Positions 7,963 to 17,930 are shown, counted from the stretch's first letter. The stretch is DNA of 64,000 nt from Niabella drilacis (GCF_900101395.1 NZ_FMZO01000003.1:248001-312000); one strand, 5' to 3'. Notes: generated from the sequence alone by a model not told the origin. Translations and numbers: made by a program.

Positions 7963-10900
7963 ATGATCAGATCCACGCTTTTCTTACTGCTGCTTTTTTC
8001 CATTTCTGTTTTCCCGGCATTGGCCCAGGCTCAAAAAATAACCGGTACCGTGCAGGACGAAGCCGGTGCGCCGGTTGTTAATGCTACCCTTTCTGTAAAG
8101 GGAACAACCACTACCGTACTGGCGGATACCGCCGGAAGATTTGCTGTTCCGGCCCGGGAAAATGATGTCCTGAACGTGTCTTCTGTCGGGTACCAGACCA
8201 GAGAAGTGACCGTAGGCGTTTCCCCCGAACTGAATATTATTCTTAAGAAAACAGATCAGGGGATGGATGAGGTCGTAGTGGTCGGCTACGGTGTACAGAA
8301 ACGGGCACATGTTGCCGGTGCGGTCGATCAGATCAAGGGCGACCAGATTGCGAAAAGGCCGGTATCCAACCTGGTGCAGGGGTTGCAGGGGCTGAGCCCC
8401 AACCTGAATATCGGGTTTACCAACGGAGCCCCCGGCACCCAGGCCAGCCTGAATATACGGGGGTTAACTTCCATCAACGGGGGAGAACCGCTGATTGTTA
8501 TCGATGGCTCCGTGGCAAACAGCGGAGATCTGTACTCTTTGAATCAAAACGATGTGGAAACGATCACCGTTTTAAGAGATGCCGCTTCCGCAGCTATCTA
8601 TGGAGGGCGTGCTTCTTTTGGTGTAATACTCGTTACCACCAAGAGCGGTAAAATGGGAAAGACGCAGGTAAGCTATTCCAATTTTTTTACAAAGAGCCGG
8701 CAATCGGTTACTCCTACACCCATTACGGATCCCTATGTGTACTCCCGTCTTTTGCAGATATCAACGGAGAACACTCCCTGGAAATATGTGAAGTTTGATG
8801 ATGAATATTATAAATGGGCAAAGGACCGGTCGGAGAACCCTTCATTGCCCGCGGTACGTGTTAACCCTAAGGATGCTACCCAGTGGCAATATATGGGGAA
8901 TACGAATTGGGCCGATTATTTCTTTAATAAGTCTTCTTTTTCCCAGCAGCATACCGTCACTTTTTCCGGGGGAACCGGCAGGGATGCGGAAAAACCGATT
9001 CATTATTATGTTTCGGCAGGTTTCACCAAGGAGAACGGGCTGTTAAAGCTGGCCCGCGATGACTGGCGGCGGTTTAACACCCGGGCCAAAGTAGATTTTA
9101 AGCCATTTTCATGGCTGAAGATCGAGAACAATATGCAGGTATATCAAACGGATCGCGTAGCTCCGAATGTATTAAGTAATCCCAATAATTTTGGAGGACT
9201 CTTTAACCTGGTGCCCACCGATGTGGCCCAAAACCCGGATGGTACCTGGGCCAATACGGCCGGTGGCCGCCTGGCCGCAGCCATACAGGACGGCGGCAGG
9301 AACGGCTCAAGGTTAACGGGTTTCCAGGATATTCCCAGCTTTACAGCAACTTTTTTGAAGGGGGACCTCGTGGTTAAAGGGCAGGCCAGCATCCGCCGGG
9401 AAATGAACCGTCTTGGACTTTTCTCCAAGAGCTACCAGATCGGCTTTGGCCCCGATGATGTCCGCGAACAGGGAGATCTGACAGGATCTGTTTATGAATC
9501 AACCGGCATCCTGTCACAGGATATCTATGACCTGAATGCGACCTACAACAAAAAACTGGGAGATCATGCGTTTACCGTTCTGGCGGGGTATAACCAGGAA
9601 AGCTGGGACAGCCGGACGACCAATGTAAACGCCTCGGGACTGATCTCTCCTTCTGCGCCGTTCCTGGAGCTTACAACAGGACCGGTAACCAAGGGGGCCG
9701 GCTACAGCGCCTATGCAATACAGGGTGTTTTTGGACGGATCAACTATAATTATAAAGAAAAATACGGTATCGAGGGAAATGCCCGTTATGATGGATCTTC
9801 CCGCTTTTTGCCGGGTGATAAATGGGGGTTCTTTCCATCTGTTGCGGGGTACTGGAATGTGCATAAGGAAAGCTTTTTTGAAGGTCCCTCCAAAGTACTC
9901 ACCAACTTCAAGCTGCGCAGCTCCTACGGGTGGCTGGGCAACCAGAATTTAAGAGATTATTTCCGCATCTATGATCGGCTGGATACCCGTTTATCCAACT
10001 ACCTGATCGATGGCAACATTACTACGGTGGCGGGCTCGGCCCCCCAGTTGAGCATCAATCCCAATACTTTTACCTGGGAAAAAGTGGGGCAGCTGAACCT
10101 GGGTACCGATATCACGGTCTTAAATCGTGTGAGTGCCTCTTTTGATTACTACTTCCGGAATACCACAGGTATGATCTACACTCCCCGCGTGGTGCCTGCT
10201 GTACTGGGTACTACGGCTCCGCCTGAGAACAATGCGGATCTGCAGACAAAGGGATGGGAGCTGACCTTAACGTATAATAATAATTTCGATGTGGCCGGGA
10301 AACCGCTGTCCGTAAATGCAAAGGTGATCCTGAGCGACAACCAGTCACGCATTACAAAGGTAGATAACGAACAACAGGACCTGTCGCGCTGGAGGGTGGG
10401 ACAGGATCCCAATGCCATCTACGGTCTTGTAAGTGATGGCTTCTTTAAAAGCCAGGAGGAAATTGAAAAGCTGGATGAATCCGGCATTGTGCCCTGGGGC
10501 TCTCTGGATATTATTCCGGGGTGGATGAAATTTGTTGACCAGGATAAGAACGGGAAAATTGAAAAGCCGCTTACGGGTAAGGATATGAAAGACTATGTGG
10601 TGATTGGCAATTCCAATTCCCGGTACCGCTATGGCGTTAACCTGGACTTTAGCTGGAACAATATTGATCTTAGTGTATTCCTTCAGGGGGTTGGCAAAAA
10701 GGATTACTACCCCGCTGATTACCTGTTCTGGGGGGCTTACCAGCAACCTTATGCCAATTACTACCCATGGCTGCTTGATTTTTACAGGGGTACATCAGAC
10801 GACGAGGCAACGCGGGCGAAACATTCGGCAGAATACATCCGCCTGGGCCTGGCAGACCAGAACCTGAACTCGCGGTACCCGGTGCTGCAATCCTGGCTGG

Positions 10901-11178
10901 CAGACAACCGGGAAAACAAGGGGCTTGATATACCACAGACCAAATATCTGTTGAACGCTGCCTACCTGAGGGTGAAGAACCTTACCCTGGGCTATACCTT
11001 GCCGCAACGGCTTACCGGTAAGATCGGCATGAGCAGCCTGAGGCTGTTTGTAACAGGCGAAAACCTGTTCGAATTTACCAAAATGGATAAATTCTTTGAT
11101 CCGGAAGCTATTGATACAGATGGCTATTCTTACCCCTTTATGCGGAAATATTCCTGTGGTTTACAGGTCAACTTTTAA
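7963..11178 (+). CDS. SusC/RagA-type TonB-dependent outer membrane transporter
   Basis: About 1071 residues from ATG 7963. Order: signal peptide ending near ALAQA, a carboxypeptidase-regulatory-like beta domain (ITGTVQDEAGAPVVNATLSV to about residue 100), the TonB box region DEVVVVGYG, a plug domain with the SusC pattern IDG...DVETITVLRDAASAAIYGGRASFGVILVTTK, and a 22-strand barrel ending in a C-terminal Phe (QVNF). It imports a substrate captured by the SusD partner encoded 27 bases downstream. There is no N-terminal STN domain and no FecR or ECF sigma gene beside it, so anti-sigma signalling is not indicated; the divergent TetR gene is a possible regulator. Confidence 0.95.
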   Translation: MIRSTLFLLLLFSISVFPALAQAQKITGTVQDEAGAPVVNATLSVKGTTTTVLADTAGRFAVPARENDVLNVSSVGYQTREVTVGVSPELNIILKKTDQGMDEVVVVGYGVQKRAHVAGAVDQIKGDQIAKRPVSNLVQGLQGLSPNLNIGFTNGAPGTQASLNIRGLTSINGGEPLIVIDGSVANSGDLYSLNQNDVETITVLRDAASAAIYGGRASFGVILVTTKSGKMGKTQVSYSNFFTKSRQSVTPTPITDPYVYSRLLQISTENTPWKYVKFDDEYYKWAKDRSENPSLPAVRVNPKDATQWQYMGNTNWADYFFNKSSFSQQHTVTFSGGTGRDAEKPIHYYVSAGFTKENGLLKLARDDWRRFNTRAKVDFKPFSWLKIENNMQVYQTDRVAPNVLSNPNNFGGLFNLVPTDVAQNPDGTWANTAGGRLAAAIQDGGRNGSRLTGFQDIPSFTATFLKGDLVVKGQASIRREMNRLGLFSKSYQIGFGPDDVREQGDLTGSVYESTGILSQDIYDLNATYNKKLGDHAFTVLAGYNQESWDSRTTNVNASGLISPSAPFLELTTGPVTKGAGYSAYAIQGVFGRINYNYKEKYGIEGNARYDGSSRFLPGDKWGFFPSVAGYWNVHKESFFEGPSKVLTNFKLRSSYGWLGNQNLRDYFRIYDRLDTRLSNYLIDGNITTVAGSAPQLSINPNTFTWEKVGQLNLGTDITVLNRVSASFDYYFRNTTGMIYTPRVVPAVLGTTAPPENNADLQTKGWELTLTYNNNFDVAGKPLSVNAKVILSDNQSRITKVDNEQQDLSRWRVGQDPNAIYGLVSDGFFKSQEEIEKLDESGIVPWGSLDIIPGWMKFVDQDKNGKIEKPLTGKDMKDYVVIGNSNSRYRYGVNLDFSWNNIDLSVFLQGVGKKDYYPADYLFWGAYQQPYANYYPWLLDFYRGTSDDEATRAKHSAEYIRLGLADQNLNSRYPVLQSWLADNRENKGLDIPQTKYLLNAAYLRVKNLTLGYTLPQRLTGKIGMSSLRLFVTGENLFEFTKMDKFFDPEAIDTDGYSYPFMRKYSCGLQVNF

Positions 11179-11205
11179 TCTCCCTGTTTAAATTAATATA
11201 AAGCA

Positions 11206-13011
11206 ATGAAGCAGTTTCAATTAAAAACAGTTATCGGCCTCCTGGTTGCCATCGTTGCCGGAAGTGCCTGTACAAAAGATTATCTTATTAAAAACCCGGA
11301 GACCTTTATCTCTCCCGAAGTGTTTTTCAGATCAGAGCAGGATCTGTCCATGTATATCAATGGGCTGCTGGATAACCCCGGCGGCGACTATTTTGGGGAC
11401 GAGGTTTCGGATAATGCCACCACAACCGGCCAGCGCAGCGGGTTTGATATTATGCTCGGGAATTTTACGCCCGAAAACTTTAGCGGCCCCTGGACCTGGA
11501 CACGGTTAAGAGACATTAACTATTTTTTGGTGAACTACCAGAAAGCGAAGATCGATGACAACCTTAAAAATCACTATGCCGGCCTGGCGCGGTATTACCG
11601 GGCCCGCTTTTACTATGATAAAATACTGGCCTTTTCCGATGCTCCCTGGTATTCCGGTATTATGACGCCGAGCGACCAGGAGTTGTTAAACAAACCCTCC
11701 GACCCCCGGAAACTGGTAATGGACAGCGTGATGGCGGATCTTGAGTTTGCATCCAATAATGTAAAGGAATCGGTACCCAAAGGTACGCCCGGTAAATGGG
11801 CTGTTAAAGCCGTTTATGCAAGAATAGCACTGTTTGAAGGCTCCTGGAGGAAATATCATCCCGAGCTGAACCTGCAGTCCACCGCGAACGTGTATTTTGA
11901 AAAAGCAAAGTCCCTGGCCAATGAGATCATGACCGGTACCGGGGGATTTGCCATTCCGCAGGATTCGGCTTCTTACGGAAGACTGTTTAGCAGCGCCAGC
12001 CTTTCTGATAATAAAGAAGTGATCCAGTACATCGACTATGACGTGGCGAAACAGCGGTCAGCGCCTGATTGGGACTATGCATTCCTGAACTATGAAATGT
12101 CTGCTTCAAAGGCCTTTATCCAGAGCTTTTTAATGAAGGATGGTACCCGGTATACAGATCAGCCGGGCTACCAGAGCTTCCAGTTTGTAAAAGAGTTTGC
12201 GAACAGGGATCCCCGCTTGTATACCACTATCAATTATCCGGGCTGGCTGCGCAGAAACTCCAACCCGCCTAAAGCGTATGTGCCTGCATTTGCAAAATAC
12301 TTTACCGGCTATTACCTGATAAAGGGATATGGTAATTCCTCAAGCAATGACAAGTTCAATATCGATTTTCCGGCGCTCCGCTATGCAGAAGTATTGCTGA
12401 CCTATGCGGAGGCCGCAGCCGAACTGGGCACGGCAACCCCGGAAGATATTAACCGCTCCATTAATCCATTGCGGAAAAGAGCCGGCCTGCCGGATCTTAA
12501 TATAGCGGCCGCCAACGGGAATATTGACCCCGTACTGGCAGCGCAGTACCCCAATGTGAATGGTGCCAACAAGGGGCTGATCCTGGAGATACGCCGGGAA
12601 CGCCGGTCTGAGCTGGCTTTCGAAGGATACCGGATCCGCGATATTTTTCGCTGGAGTGTTGGAAAATTAATGGAAGTTTACCCGGAGGGAATGTATTTTC
12701 CCGGTGCCGGAAAATATGATATGACGGGCGATGGTGTGGAAGACATCAAGCTGATCGGTTCGGGAGAAGCCATCCCGGATGACGCCCATAAAGAAAAGAA
12801 CGCATTGGGGCAGTTGTTGGTATACTATAAAGTAGGCTCGATTTCCGAGGACGTGCCGGTGCAGCTGAAGAATGGTGCCGCCGGTGGAAATATTATTATA
12901 ACCGCAACGCCGGACAAGCGTAAATTTATAGAACCCAAATATTATTACCGGCCCATCCCGGCCAAAGAGATCATCGTTAATCCTAACCTCAAACAGCCGT
13001 TTGGATGGTAA
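11206..13011 (+). CDS. SusD/RagB-type surface lipoprotein
   Basis: A 601-residue lipoprotein with signal peptide and lipobox Cys22 (GSAC). The N-terminal region starts YLIKNPETFISPEVFFRSEQDL, the usual SusD opening that sets up TPR-like helices, and the late segment IRRERRSELAFEGYRIRDIFRW is the strongly conserved SusD C-terminal motif. It binds substrate at the cell surface and forms the lid on the SusC channel encoded directly upstream. A strong hairpin terminator follows at 13049-13083, so the SusC-SusD pair is probably its own transcription unit. Confidence 0.95.
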   Translation: MKQFQLKTVIGLLVAIVAGSACTKDYLIKNPETFISPEVFFRSEQDLSMYINGLLDNPGGDYFGDEVSDNATTTGQRSGFDIMLGNFTPENFSGPWTWTRLRDINYFLVNYQKAKIDDNLKNHYAGLARYYRARFYYDKILAFSDAPWYSGIMTPSDQELLNKPSDPRKLVMDSVMADLEFASNNVKESVPKGTPGKWAVKAVYARIALFEGSWRKYHPELNLQSTANVYFEKAKSLANEIMTGTGGFAIPQDSASYGRLFSSASLSDNKEVIQYIDYDVAKQRSAPDWDYAFLNYEMSASKAFIQSFLMKDGTRYTDQPGYQSFQFVKEFANRDPRLYTTINYPGWLRRNSNPPKAYVPAFAKYFTGYYLIKGYGNSSSNDKFNIDFPALRYAEVLLTYAEAAAELGTATPEDINRSINPLRKRAGLPDLNIAAANGNIDPVLAAQYPNVNGANKGLILEIRRERRSELAFEGYRIRDIFRWSVGKLMEVYPEGMYFPGAGKYDMTGDGVEDIKLIGSGEAIPDDAHKEKNALGQLLVYYKVGSISEDVPVQLKNGAAGGNIIITATPDKRKFIEPKYYYRPIPAKEIIVNPNLKQPFGW

Positions 13012-13048
13012 TGGATAACCTGCAGGACTCTAAATATTAAGATTAAAA

Positions 13049-13083
13049 GGCTGCCCGGGAACACCGGGCGGCCCCGTTTTTTA
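13049..13083 (+). terminator. Terminator after susD
   Basis: A GC-rich hairpin (GGC-t-GCCCGG, five-base loop, CCGGGC-g-GCC) is followed by CCG and seven Ts. It sits 37 bases after the SusD stop and ends five bases before the metallophosphoesterase ATG, so expression of the two phosphoesterases would depend on readthrough or a further start. Confidence 0.8.
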
Positions 13084-13087
13084 AACT

Positions 13088-13969
13088 ATGAACAGAAAAA
13101 AATTCCTGGGCAGCCTGCCCGCCCTGGCCGCTGCGCCGCTCGCCGTTAATGCCGGCCCCCGTAAGGAGAAGCCCGTGCTCACTTTAGCGCATATCACTGA
13201 TGTGCACATCCGCCCGGGTGATAACGCACCGCAACGGTTTAAGGATTGTCTGAAAAAGATCAAAAGAACAGGGATCGATTTTGTCCTGAATACCGGAGAT
13301 TCGATTCATGACGCTTCTTACGACAATGTAAAACGGGAAAGCGTAACCGAGCAATGGCAGATATGGGATGATTGTATGACTGAACTAAAGGGATATGATG
13401 TTTATGGCTGCCTGGGCAATCATGATATGTGGTGGGCCGCACCGGACAAGAGCGACCCTATGTATGGGAAAGATTATGTGGTAAAACGCTTAAAGATACC
13501 GAACCGGTTTTATAGCTTTACCCGTGGGGGCTGGCACTTTATTATTTTGGATGGCAATAACAGTAAGATATCCCTGGATGAGGAACAGTTTCAATGGCTG
13601 GAAAGCGATCTTGCCCAAACGCCTGCCAATACGCCCACACTGATCATGTCTCATTATCCTACTTTTGGTGCCACGCCGATACTGGTAGGGGGCAATCACA
13701 GCGATAACAAAAAGCTTAAAGATCTTTTTTATAAGCACAAGGACAAGGTAAGGGCTTCCCTCAGCGGGCATAACCACCTTTATGATAAAACCTTTTACAA
13801 CGGTGTATGGTATTGCTGCAATGGTGCCATGAGCGGTTTTTGGTGGGGGCAGGGCGATAAGGAATCAGCCGGGCCCGGTTACTACCTGGAAACACCGCCG
13901 GGTTATGCTATTTTGAAATTGTATAAGGATGGAGGCTTTGAAAGTGAATATTATGCGCATGGTTTTTAA
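13088..13969 (+). CDS. Secreted calcineurin-like metallophosphoesterase
   Basis: A 293-residue protein with an N-terminal signal (NRKKFLGSLPALAAAPLAVNA; an RK-type Tat-like start is possible). The metallophosphoesterase motifs appear in order: ITDVHI (DxH, about residue 37), NTGDSIHD (GD), GNHD (about 110), SHYP (H), and SGHNH near residue 224. It would hydrolyse phosphomono- or diesters in the periplasm with two metal ions; substrate unknown. It is followed 42 bases later by an alkaline-phosphatase-fold gene and preceded by SusC/SusD, which suggests a phospho-ester scavenging role (inference). Confidence 0.88.
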   Translation: MNRKKFLGSLPALAAAPLAVNAGPRKEKPVLTLAHITDVHIRPGDNAPQRFKDCLKKIKRTGIDFVLNTGDSIHDASYDNVKRESVTEQWQIWDDCMTELKGYDVYGCLGNHDMWWAAPDKSDPMYGKDYVVKRLKIPNRFYSFTRGGWHFIILDGNNSKISLDEEQFQWLESDLAQTPANTPTLIMSHYPTFGATPILVGGNHSDNKKLKDLFYKHKDKVRASLSGHNHLYDKTFYNGVWYCCNGAMSGFWWGQGDKESAGPGYYLETPPGYAILKLYKDGGFESEYYAHGF

Positions 13970-14011
13970 GAGTGAACCTGTTTGTATTTTTAACAACGAA
14001 AAGATTGTTTT

Positions 14012-15259
14012 ATGAAAAAGAAAGTGCTTGTTTTGGCGGGTTTGCTGGTTTGTTCGGCCACATTGTTTGCCCAGCGAACAAAAAAAGTGGTGTTCGTGAT
14101 CGCGGACGGGATCCCCGCGGATGTAATTGAATCGGTGGCTACACCGCATATGGACGCTATTGCAAGGGCCGGGCGGTATACGCGGGCTTATGTGGGTGGC
14201 GGCAAAGGTACTTATTCGGAAACACCTACTATTTCTGCTGTTGGCTATAATAGTCTGCTTACGGGTACCTGGGCTAATAAACATAACGTTTGGGATAACG
14301 ATATTGCAGCGCCCAATTATCATTATCCCACCATCTTCCGGTTGTTTAAAGATCAGTACCCGCAAAAGAAGATCGCTGTTTTTTCGAGCTGGCTCGATAA
14401 CCGCACAAAATTGGTGGGCGATGGTTTGCCGGAAACCAACGGGATTCATGTAGATATTGCTGCAGATGGTTTTGAGCATGATACACTGAAGTTTCCAAAG
14501 AGCGGGCCGGTACACCGGATGCACCGGATCGATGAGCACGTGGTAGATGAGGCCACACAAAGCATCCGGCAACAGGCTCCGGATCTTTCCTGGATCTACC
14601 TTGAGTATACCGACGATATGGGGCATGGCTATGGTGATTCACCAAAGTTTTATGAAGCGGTGAAAATGCTGGATCTGCAGATGGGACGCGTTTGGGATGC
14701 GATCCGCTACCGGCAGGAAAAATTTAAAGAAGACTGGATGATCGTTATTACCACCGATCACGGCCGGTCAGAAGCCAATGGCATGGGCCATGGCGGCCAG
14801 TCGCCCCGGCAGCGCAGCACCTGGATCATCACCAACAATCCGGGGCTGAATACCTACCCGGATCATTACATCCCGGGCGTGGTGGATATTTTTCCAACCA
14901 TTGCACGTTTTATGAATATTACTGTTCCGCCGGCGGTGGCGCGTGAGCAGGATGGGGTTCCCATGATCGGAAAGGTGTCCCTGGCAGATATGCGGGTCAA
15001 TTATTTCCAGCAAAAACTCGATATTGACTGGACTCCGCTGGATCCCAAAGAACAGGGCAAGGTAAAAGTGTGGATCACCACTACCAACAAGGTAAAAACC
15101 GGTGGAACGGACTCTTATAAGCTGGTGGGCGAGGTGCCGCTCCGGCAAAGGCATCTGACCGTTGATGTAAAGGATCAGCCCTCCGGCTTTTATAAAGTGG
15201 TGCTGGAATCGGCCGCCAATACACTGAACCGCTGGGTGGTATTGGATCAAAAAAAGTAA
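14012..15259 (+). CDS. Secreted alkaline phosphatase / nucleotide pyrophosphatase-fold protein
   Basis: A 415-residue protein with a cleavable signal (ends LFAQ). The alkaline-phosphatase superfamily core is visible: VVFVIADGIPADV (first metal Asp), TPTISAVGYNSLLTG with the Thr/Ser nucleophile region, YTDDMGHGYG (Asp/His metal ligands), and ITTDHGR...GHGG near residue 250. This layout matches type I phosphodiesterase/nucleotide pyrophosphatases. A short beta domain follows at the C-terminus (about 330-415). It is probably periplasmic and co-transcribed with the metallophosphoesterase gene upstream; a strong terminator follows. Confidence 0.88.
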   Translation: MKKKVLVLAGLLVCSATLFAQRTKKVVFVIADGIPADVIESVATPHMDAIARAGRYTRAYVGGGKGTYSETPTISAVGYNSLLTGTWANKHNVWDNDIAAPNYHYPTIFRLFKDQYPQKKIAVFSSWLDNRTKLVGDGLPETNGIHVDIAADGFEHDTLKFPKSGPVHRMHRIDEHVVDEATQSIRQQAPDLSWIYLEYTDDMGHGYGDSPKFYEAVKMLDLQMGRVWDAIRYRQEKFKEDWMIVITTDHGRSEANGMGHGGQSPRQRSTWIITNNPGLNTYPDHYIPGVVDIFPTIARFMNITVPPAVAREQDGVPMIGKVSLADMRVNYFQQKLDIDWTPLDPKEQGKVKVWITTTNKVKTGGTDSYKLVGEVPLRQRHLTVDVKDQPSGFYKVVLESAANTLNRWVVLDQKK

Positions 15260-15293
15260 GCGGCCCTGCCTGCCGGTACAATAAATACTATTT

Positions 15294-15341
15294 TCAGGGA
15301 ACCGGGTATTATAAAATACATCCCGGTTCCCTGATCTTTTG
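15294..15341 (+). terminator. Terminator after the phosphatase gene
   Basis: A 13-bp perfect stem (TCAGGGAACCGGG with its complement at 15322-15334) flanks a 15-base AT-rich loop and is followed by TCTTTTGTTATTTTG. It lies 35 bases after the stop codon at 15259. Confidence 0.75.
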
Positions 15342-15374
15342 TTATTTTGTTGCTATTTAACCCTTGTTTTACGA

Positions 15375-16928
15375 ATGACACACCTGAAATCGCTGGTCCT
15401 TTCTTTAACCCTGCTGTTTTTTATAAACGGGCCTGTTCAGGCACAACGGAAGTGGACTGTTAAAGAGGTCCCCGACCCGAAGGCACAACCTGGTTTTAAC
15501 TATGTAAGCAACCCCGATGGCGTTTTAAGCAGTGGTACCATAGCGGAGGTCAATGCAGCGCTAAAGGAACTGGAAGATGCTACCACCGACCAGGTGGCCG
15601 TGGTGATACTGAATTCTATCGGTAAAAAAGCGCCCAGGGGTTTTGCTATTGAGTTGCTCCGGTATTGGGGCGTAGGACAAAAGGAAAAGAATAACGGGGT
15701 GCTGGTCCTGCTGGTAATAGATCAGCGGCGGATGGAGTTTGAAGTGGGATACGGACTGGAGGGGAAGCTGACCGACCTGGTTTCCAAACAGATCCAGGAA
15801 GATTATATGGTGCCGTATGCCAAACAGGGCAATTATGATGCAGCGGTGCTGAACGGGGTGAGACAGGTGGCGCAGCTGCTTTCCGGGAACGTGGGCTCAG
15901 CAGGGGGAGGCGATGAGGCACCGGGCACGCTTTCATTTCCCCCGGATGCCCCGGCTCCCGGGCCTTCCTACGGCAACACGATAACAACCCCGGCGGGCCG
16001 GTCTTTTCCTGATAATGTTTTTGATCTTTATAAGCGGCATGTGGGCTGGGGCGGTTTTTGGGTCCTGTTGTTCTATGTGATCTATTGGGTGGTGTGGTTT
16101 ACGCGCCTGTTTAAACCAAGGGACAGGCAAAACTTCTTTTATTCGGCACGGCCCGGATGGCTTTCCGTTACCCAGTTCCTGTGCTGTTATGCAGGGCTGG
16201 CATTCCTGCTCTTCTTTGTTCTCCCCGTACCGGTCAATATCTTTACAGGGCTGGCCTTTTTCTATTTATTCGGGGTCAGCTACCTGGGACTCACTATTTT
16301 GGGACTTCTGCGCAGTTTAAGAATGGCGGAGGAAAAGCGTACGGAGGACGACCTTTTGTATCATTATGCCCGGCAGTTGGATCAGCGCTGGAAAGGAACC
16401 ATTACAGATAAATTATTCCCCTTTCCGCTCCTTTATTTCCGGGCAAGGATCGGGCAATACCTGGCCCGGCTGCGGAGCGGAATGGTGATCAGTAATACCG
16501 GGAATGAAATGCGCCTGCTGGATGAAAAACGGGATGATGCCTACCTGACCGAAGCGCAGAAAATGGAAGAAGGGCTGCAATCCGTAGATTATGATGTATG
16601 GGCGGAGCAGGGAGGAAAAGCATTTAAGCTGCATGGGGTACTGCTCAGCAGCAAATATAGCCATTGCCCTAAATGCAATACTATGGCCTATTATCTCGAA
16701 TCAGACAGGATTATTGAACCGGCTACTTACTCCAGCAGCGGGGTGGGTTTAAAAGCATATGCCTGTAAGTTTTGTCATCACCGGGAGCAAAAAGAGTATA
16801 CGATCCCGCAAAAGAGCCGGTCCTCCGATTCAAGTAGTTCGGGCAGTTCCGGAAGCAGCTCTTCCAGCTCCGGCAGCAGCTGGGGTGGTGGCAGTTCGGG
16901 TGGTGGCGGGGCCGGCAGTAGCTGGTAA
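15375..16928 (+). CDS. TPM-domain (YgcG-like) membrane protein with zinc ribbon
   Basis: About 517 residues from ATG 15375; a TTG 12 codons upstream is less likely because the ATG is followed by a normal signal peptide ending VQAQ. The TPM domain (about 35-165) shows NPDGVLS...INAALKELE and NGVLVLLVIDQRRMEFEVGYGLEG. Membrane helices follow (about 215-235 and 255-310), then a soluble region with CPKCNTM and, 40 residues later, CKFCHH, a probable zinc ribbon. The tail is Ser/Gly-rich ending GGGGAGSSW, as in many YgcG proteins. In plants TPM proteins help photosystem II repair; the bacterial role is unknown. Confidence 0.85.
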   Translation: MTHLKSLVLSLTLLFFINGPVQAQRKWTVKEVPDPKAQPGFNYVSNPDGVLSSGTIAEVNAALKELEDATTDQVAVVILNSIGKKAPRGFAIELLRYWGVGQKEKNNGVLVLLVIDQRRMEFEVGYGLEGKLTDLVSKQIQEDYMVPYAKQGNYDAAVLNGVRQVAQLLSGNVGSAGGGDEAPGTLSFPPDAPAPGPSYGNTITTPAGRSFPDNVFDLYKRHVGWGGFWVLLFYVIYWVVWFTRLFKPRDRQNFFYSARPGWLSVTQFLCCYAGLAFLLFFVLPVPVNIFTGLAFFYLFGVSYLGLTILGLLRSLRMAEEKRTEDDLLYHYARQLDQRWKGTITDKLFPFPLLYFRARIGQYLARLRSGMVISNTGNEMRLLDEKRDDAYLTEAQKMEEGLQSVDYDVWAEQGGKAFKLHGVLLSSKYSHCPKCNTMAYYLESDRIIEPATYSSSGVGLKAYACKFCHHREQKEYTIPQKSRSSDSSSSGSSGSSSSSSGSSWGGGSSGGGGAGSSW

Positions 16929-16952
16929 TGCCCGTTTTAAGGGGTGCTGACC

Positions 16953-17252
16953 GCTGAAGATTCCTATGTTTGGTTAAAGTTTCAGGTTTCAAGTTTCACG
17001 TCACATTCGTGTGGGTCCCCCTCAAAGATCATGCGTAGGTTCCTGGTTGAACATTGTTGAATATTATTTAAAATGACATTGATAGCTGAAGACTCCTATG
17101 TTTGTTTCAGGTTTAAAGTTTCAGTTCGATCCATGTGCGTGCCTCAATGTTCTATTGATGATTGTTATGTTCTTGCCGATGATCAAAACTGAAGACTGAT
17201 AGCTGATAACTGCCCCGAAGTTTCGGGAGCTGACTACTGACAGCTGTTCAAC
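16953..17252. repeat. Intergenic degenerate repeats
   Basis: A 19-base word, GCTGAAGA(T/C)TCCTATGTTT, occurs at 16953-16971 and 17085-17103 with one mismatch. Each copy is followed by a run of GTTTCAGGTTTCAAGTTTCA-like words. Related CTGAAGACTGATAGCTGATAACTG words lie at 17188-17212. Similar GTTTCAGGTTT words recur outside genes at 17890 and 30630. The 324-base gap 16929-17252 shows no gene. Confidence 0.5.
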
Positions 17253-17732
17253 TCAGGAGCCCTGCTCCCGCTCATCAACCACCATGGTCTTTGTCCACCG
17301 GTCCTGCCAGGGATCGCAGGGGGCACCCAGGGCACTGAAAGCACAAAAAGGCACTGCCCTGGCAAGCCCGCGCAGGAAGGCCGTTTGGGAGGAAATGGGT
17401 GTGCCGTCAATATTTACAGCACGGGTCCTGGTAATATATTTCCCCGGGGATTTTCCTTTTAATAAGGATTCCATCGCACCCATATAGAGTGCATATAATA
17501 AAGTATAACATAGCTTGCTTATTAAGGAAAGGCCCGGCTCATCCGACGCCAGGTAGGGAGCCATTTCCGGTGAAACGGATACCATAAAAAAAGCAAGAAG
17601 AAAAATAAGTATATAAAAAATGATGATGTCCACTATTAGGTTTAGCAAGCGCTTGCCAGAGGAGGCACGTGTATAGAGCAGCTCATTTTCAAACAATGAA
17701 AACTCTTTGGGGGCGTTGGGGTCCTGAAGCAT
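17253..17732 (-). CDS. RDD family membrane protein
   Basis: A 159-residue protein with three membrane segments. The RDD hallmark is present: the first helix is preceded by a basic RASSGKRLLNLIVD (Arg and Asp of the family name), and the later loop carries KGKSPGKYITRTRAVNIDGT, the conserved G-K-S/T-x-G-K-x-x-x-x-x-x-V turn, followed by LRGLAR. Some RDD proteins act in Na+/H+ exchange but most have no known role. It stands alone, with repeat-rich gaps on both sides. Confidence 0.88.
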   Translation of the reverse strand: MLQDPNAPKEFSLFENELLYTRASSGKRLLNLIVDIIIFYILIFLLAFFMVSVSPEMAPYLASDEPGLSLISKLCYTLLYALYMGAMESLLKGKSPGKYITRTRAVNIDGTPISSQTAFLRGLARAVPFCAFSALGAPCDPWQDRWTKTMVVDEREQGS

Positions 17733-17930
17733 TGGGTTGTTTTTGGTAATGAATAGCGGAACTAAGTTAGTGTTTTATTTTGAAGTCTTAAAGAAGGGGT
17801 TTAGTCAGGTCTGTTTTTATACTTCATGGACCTGCTTCCCGGTTTAGGACAATGCATTTCACTTCTCACTAACCACCGGCGGATATAAGAGTTTCAGGTT
17901 TGAGGTTTCAAGTCTCGGCTCAGATCCGTA

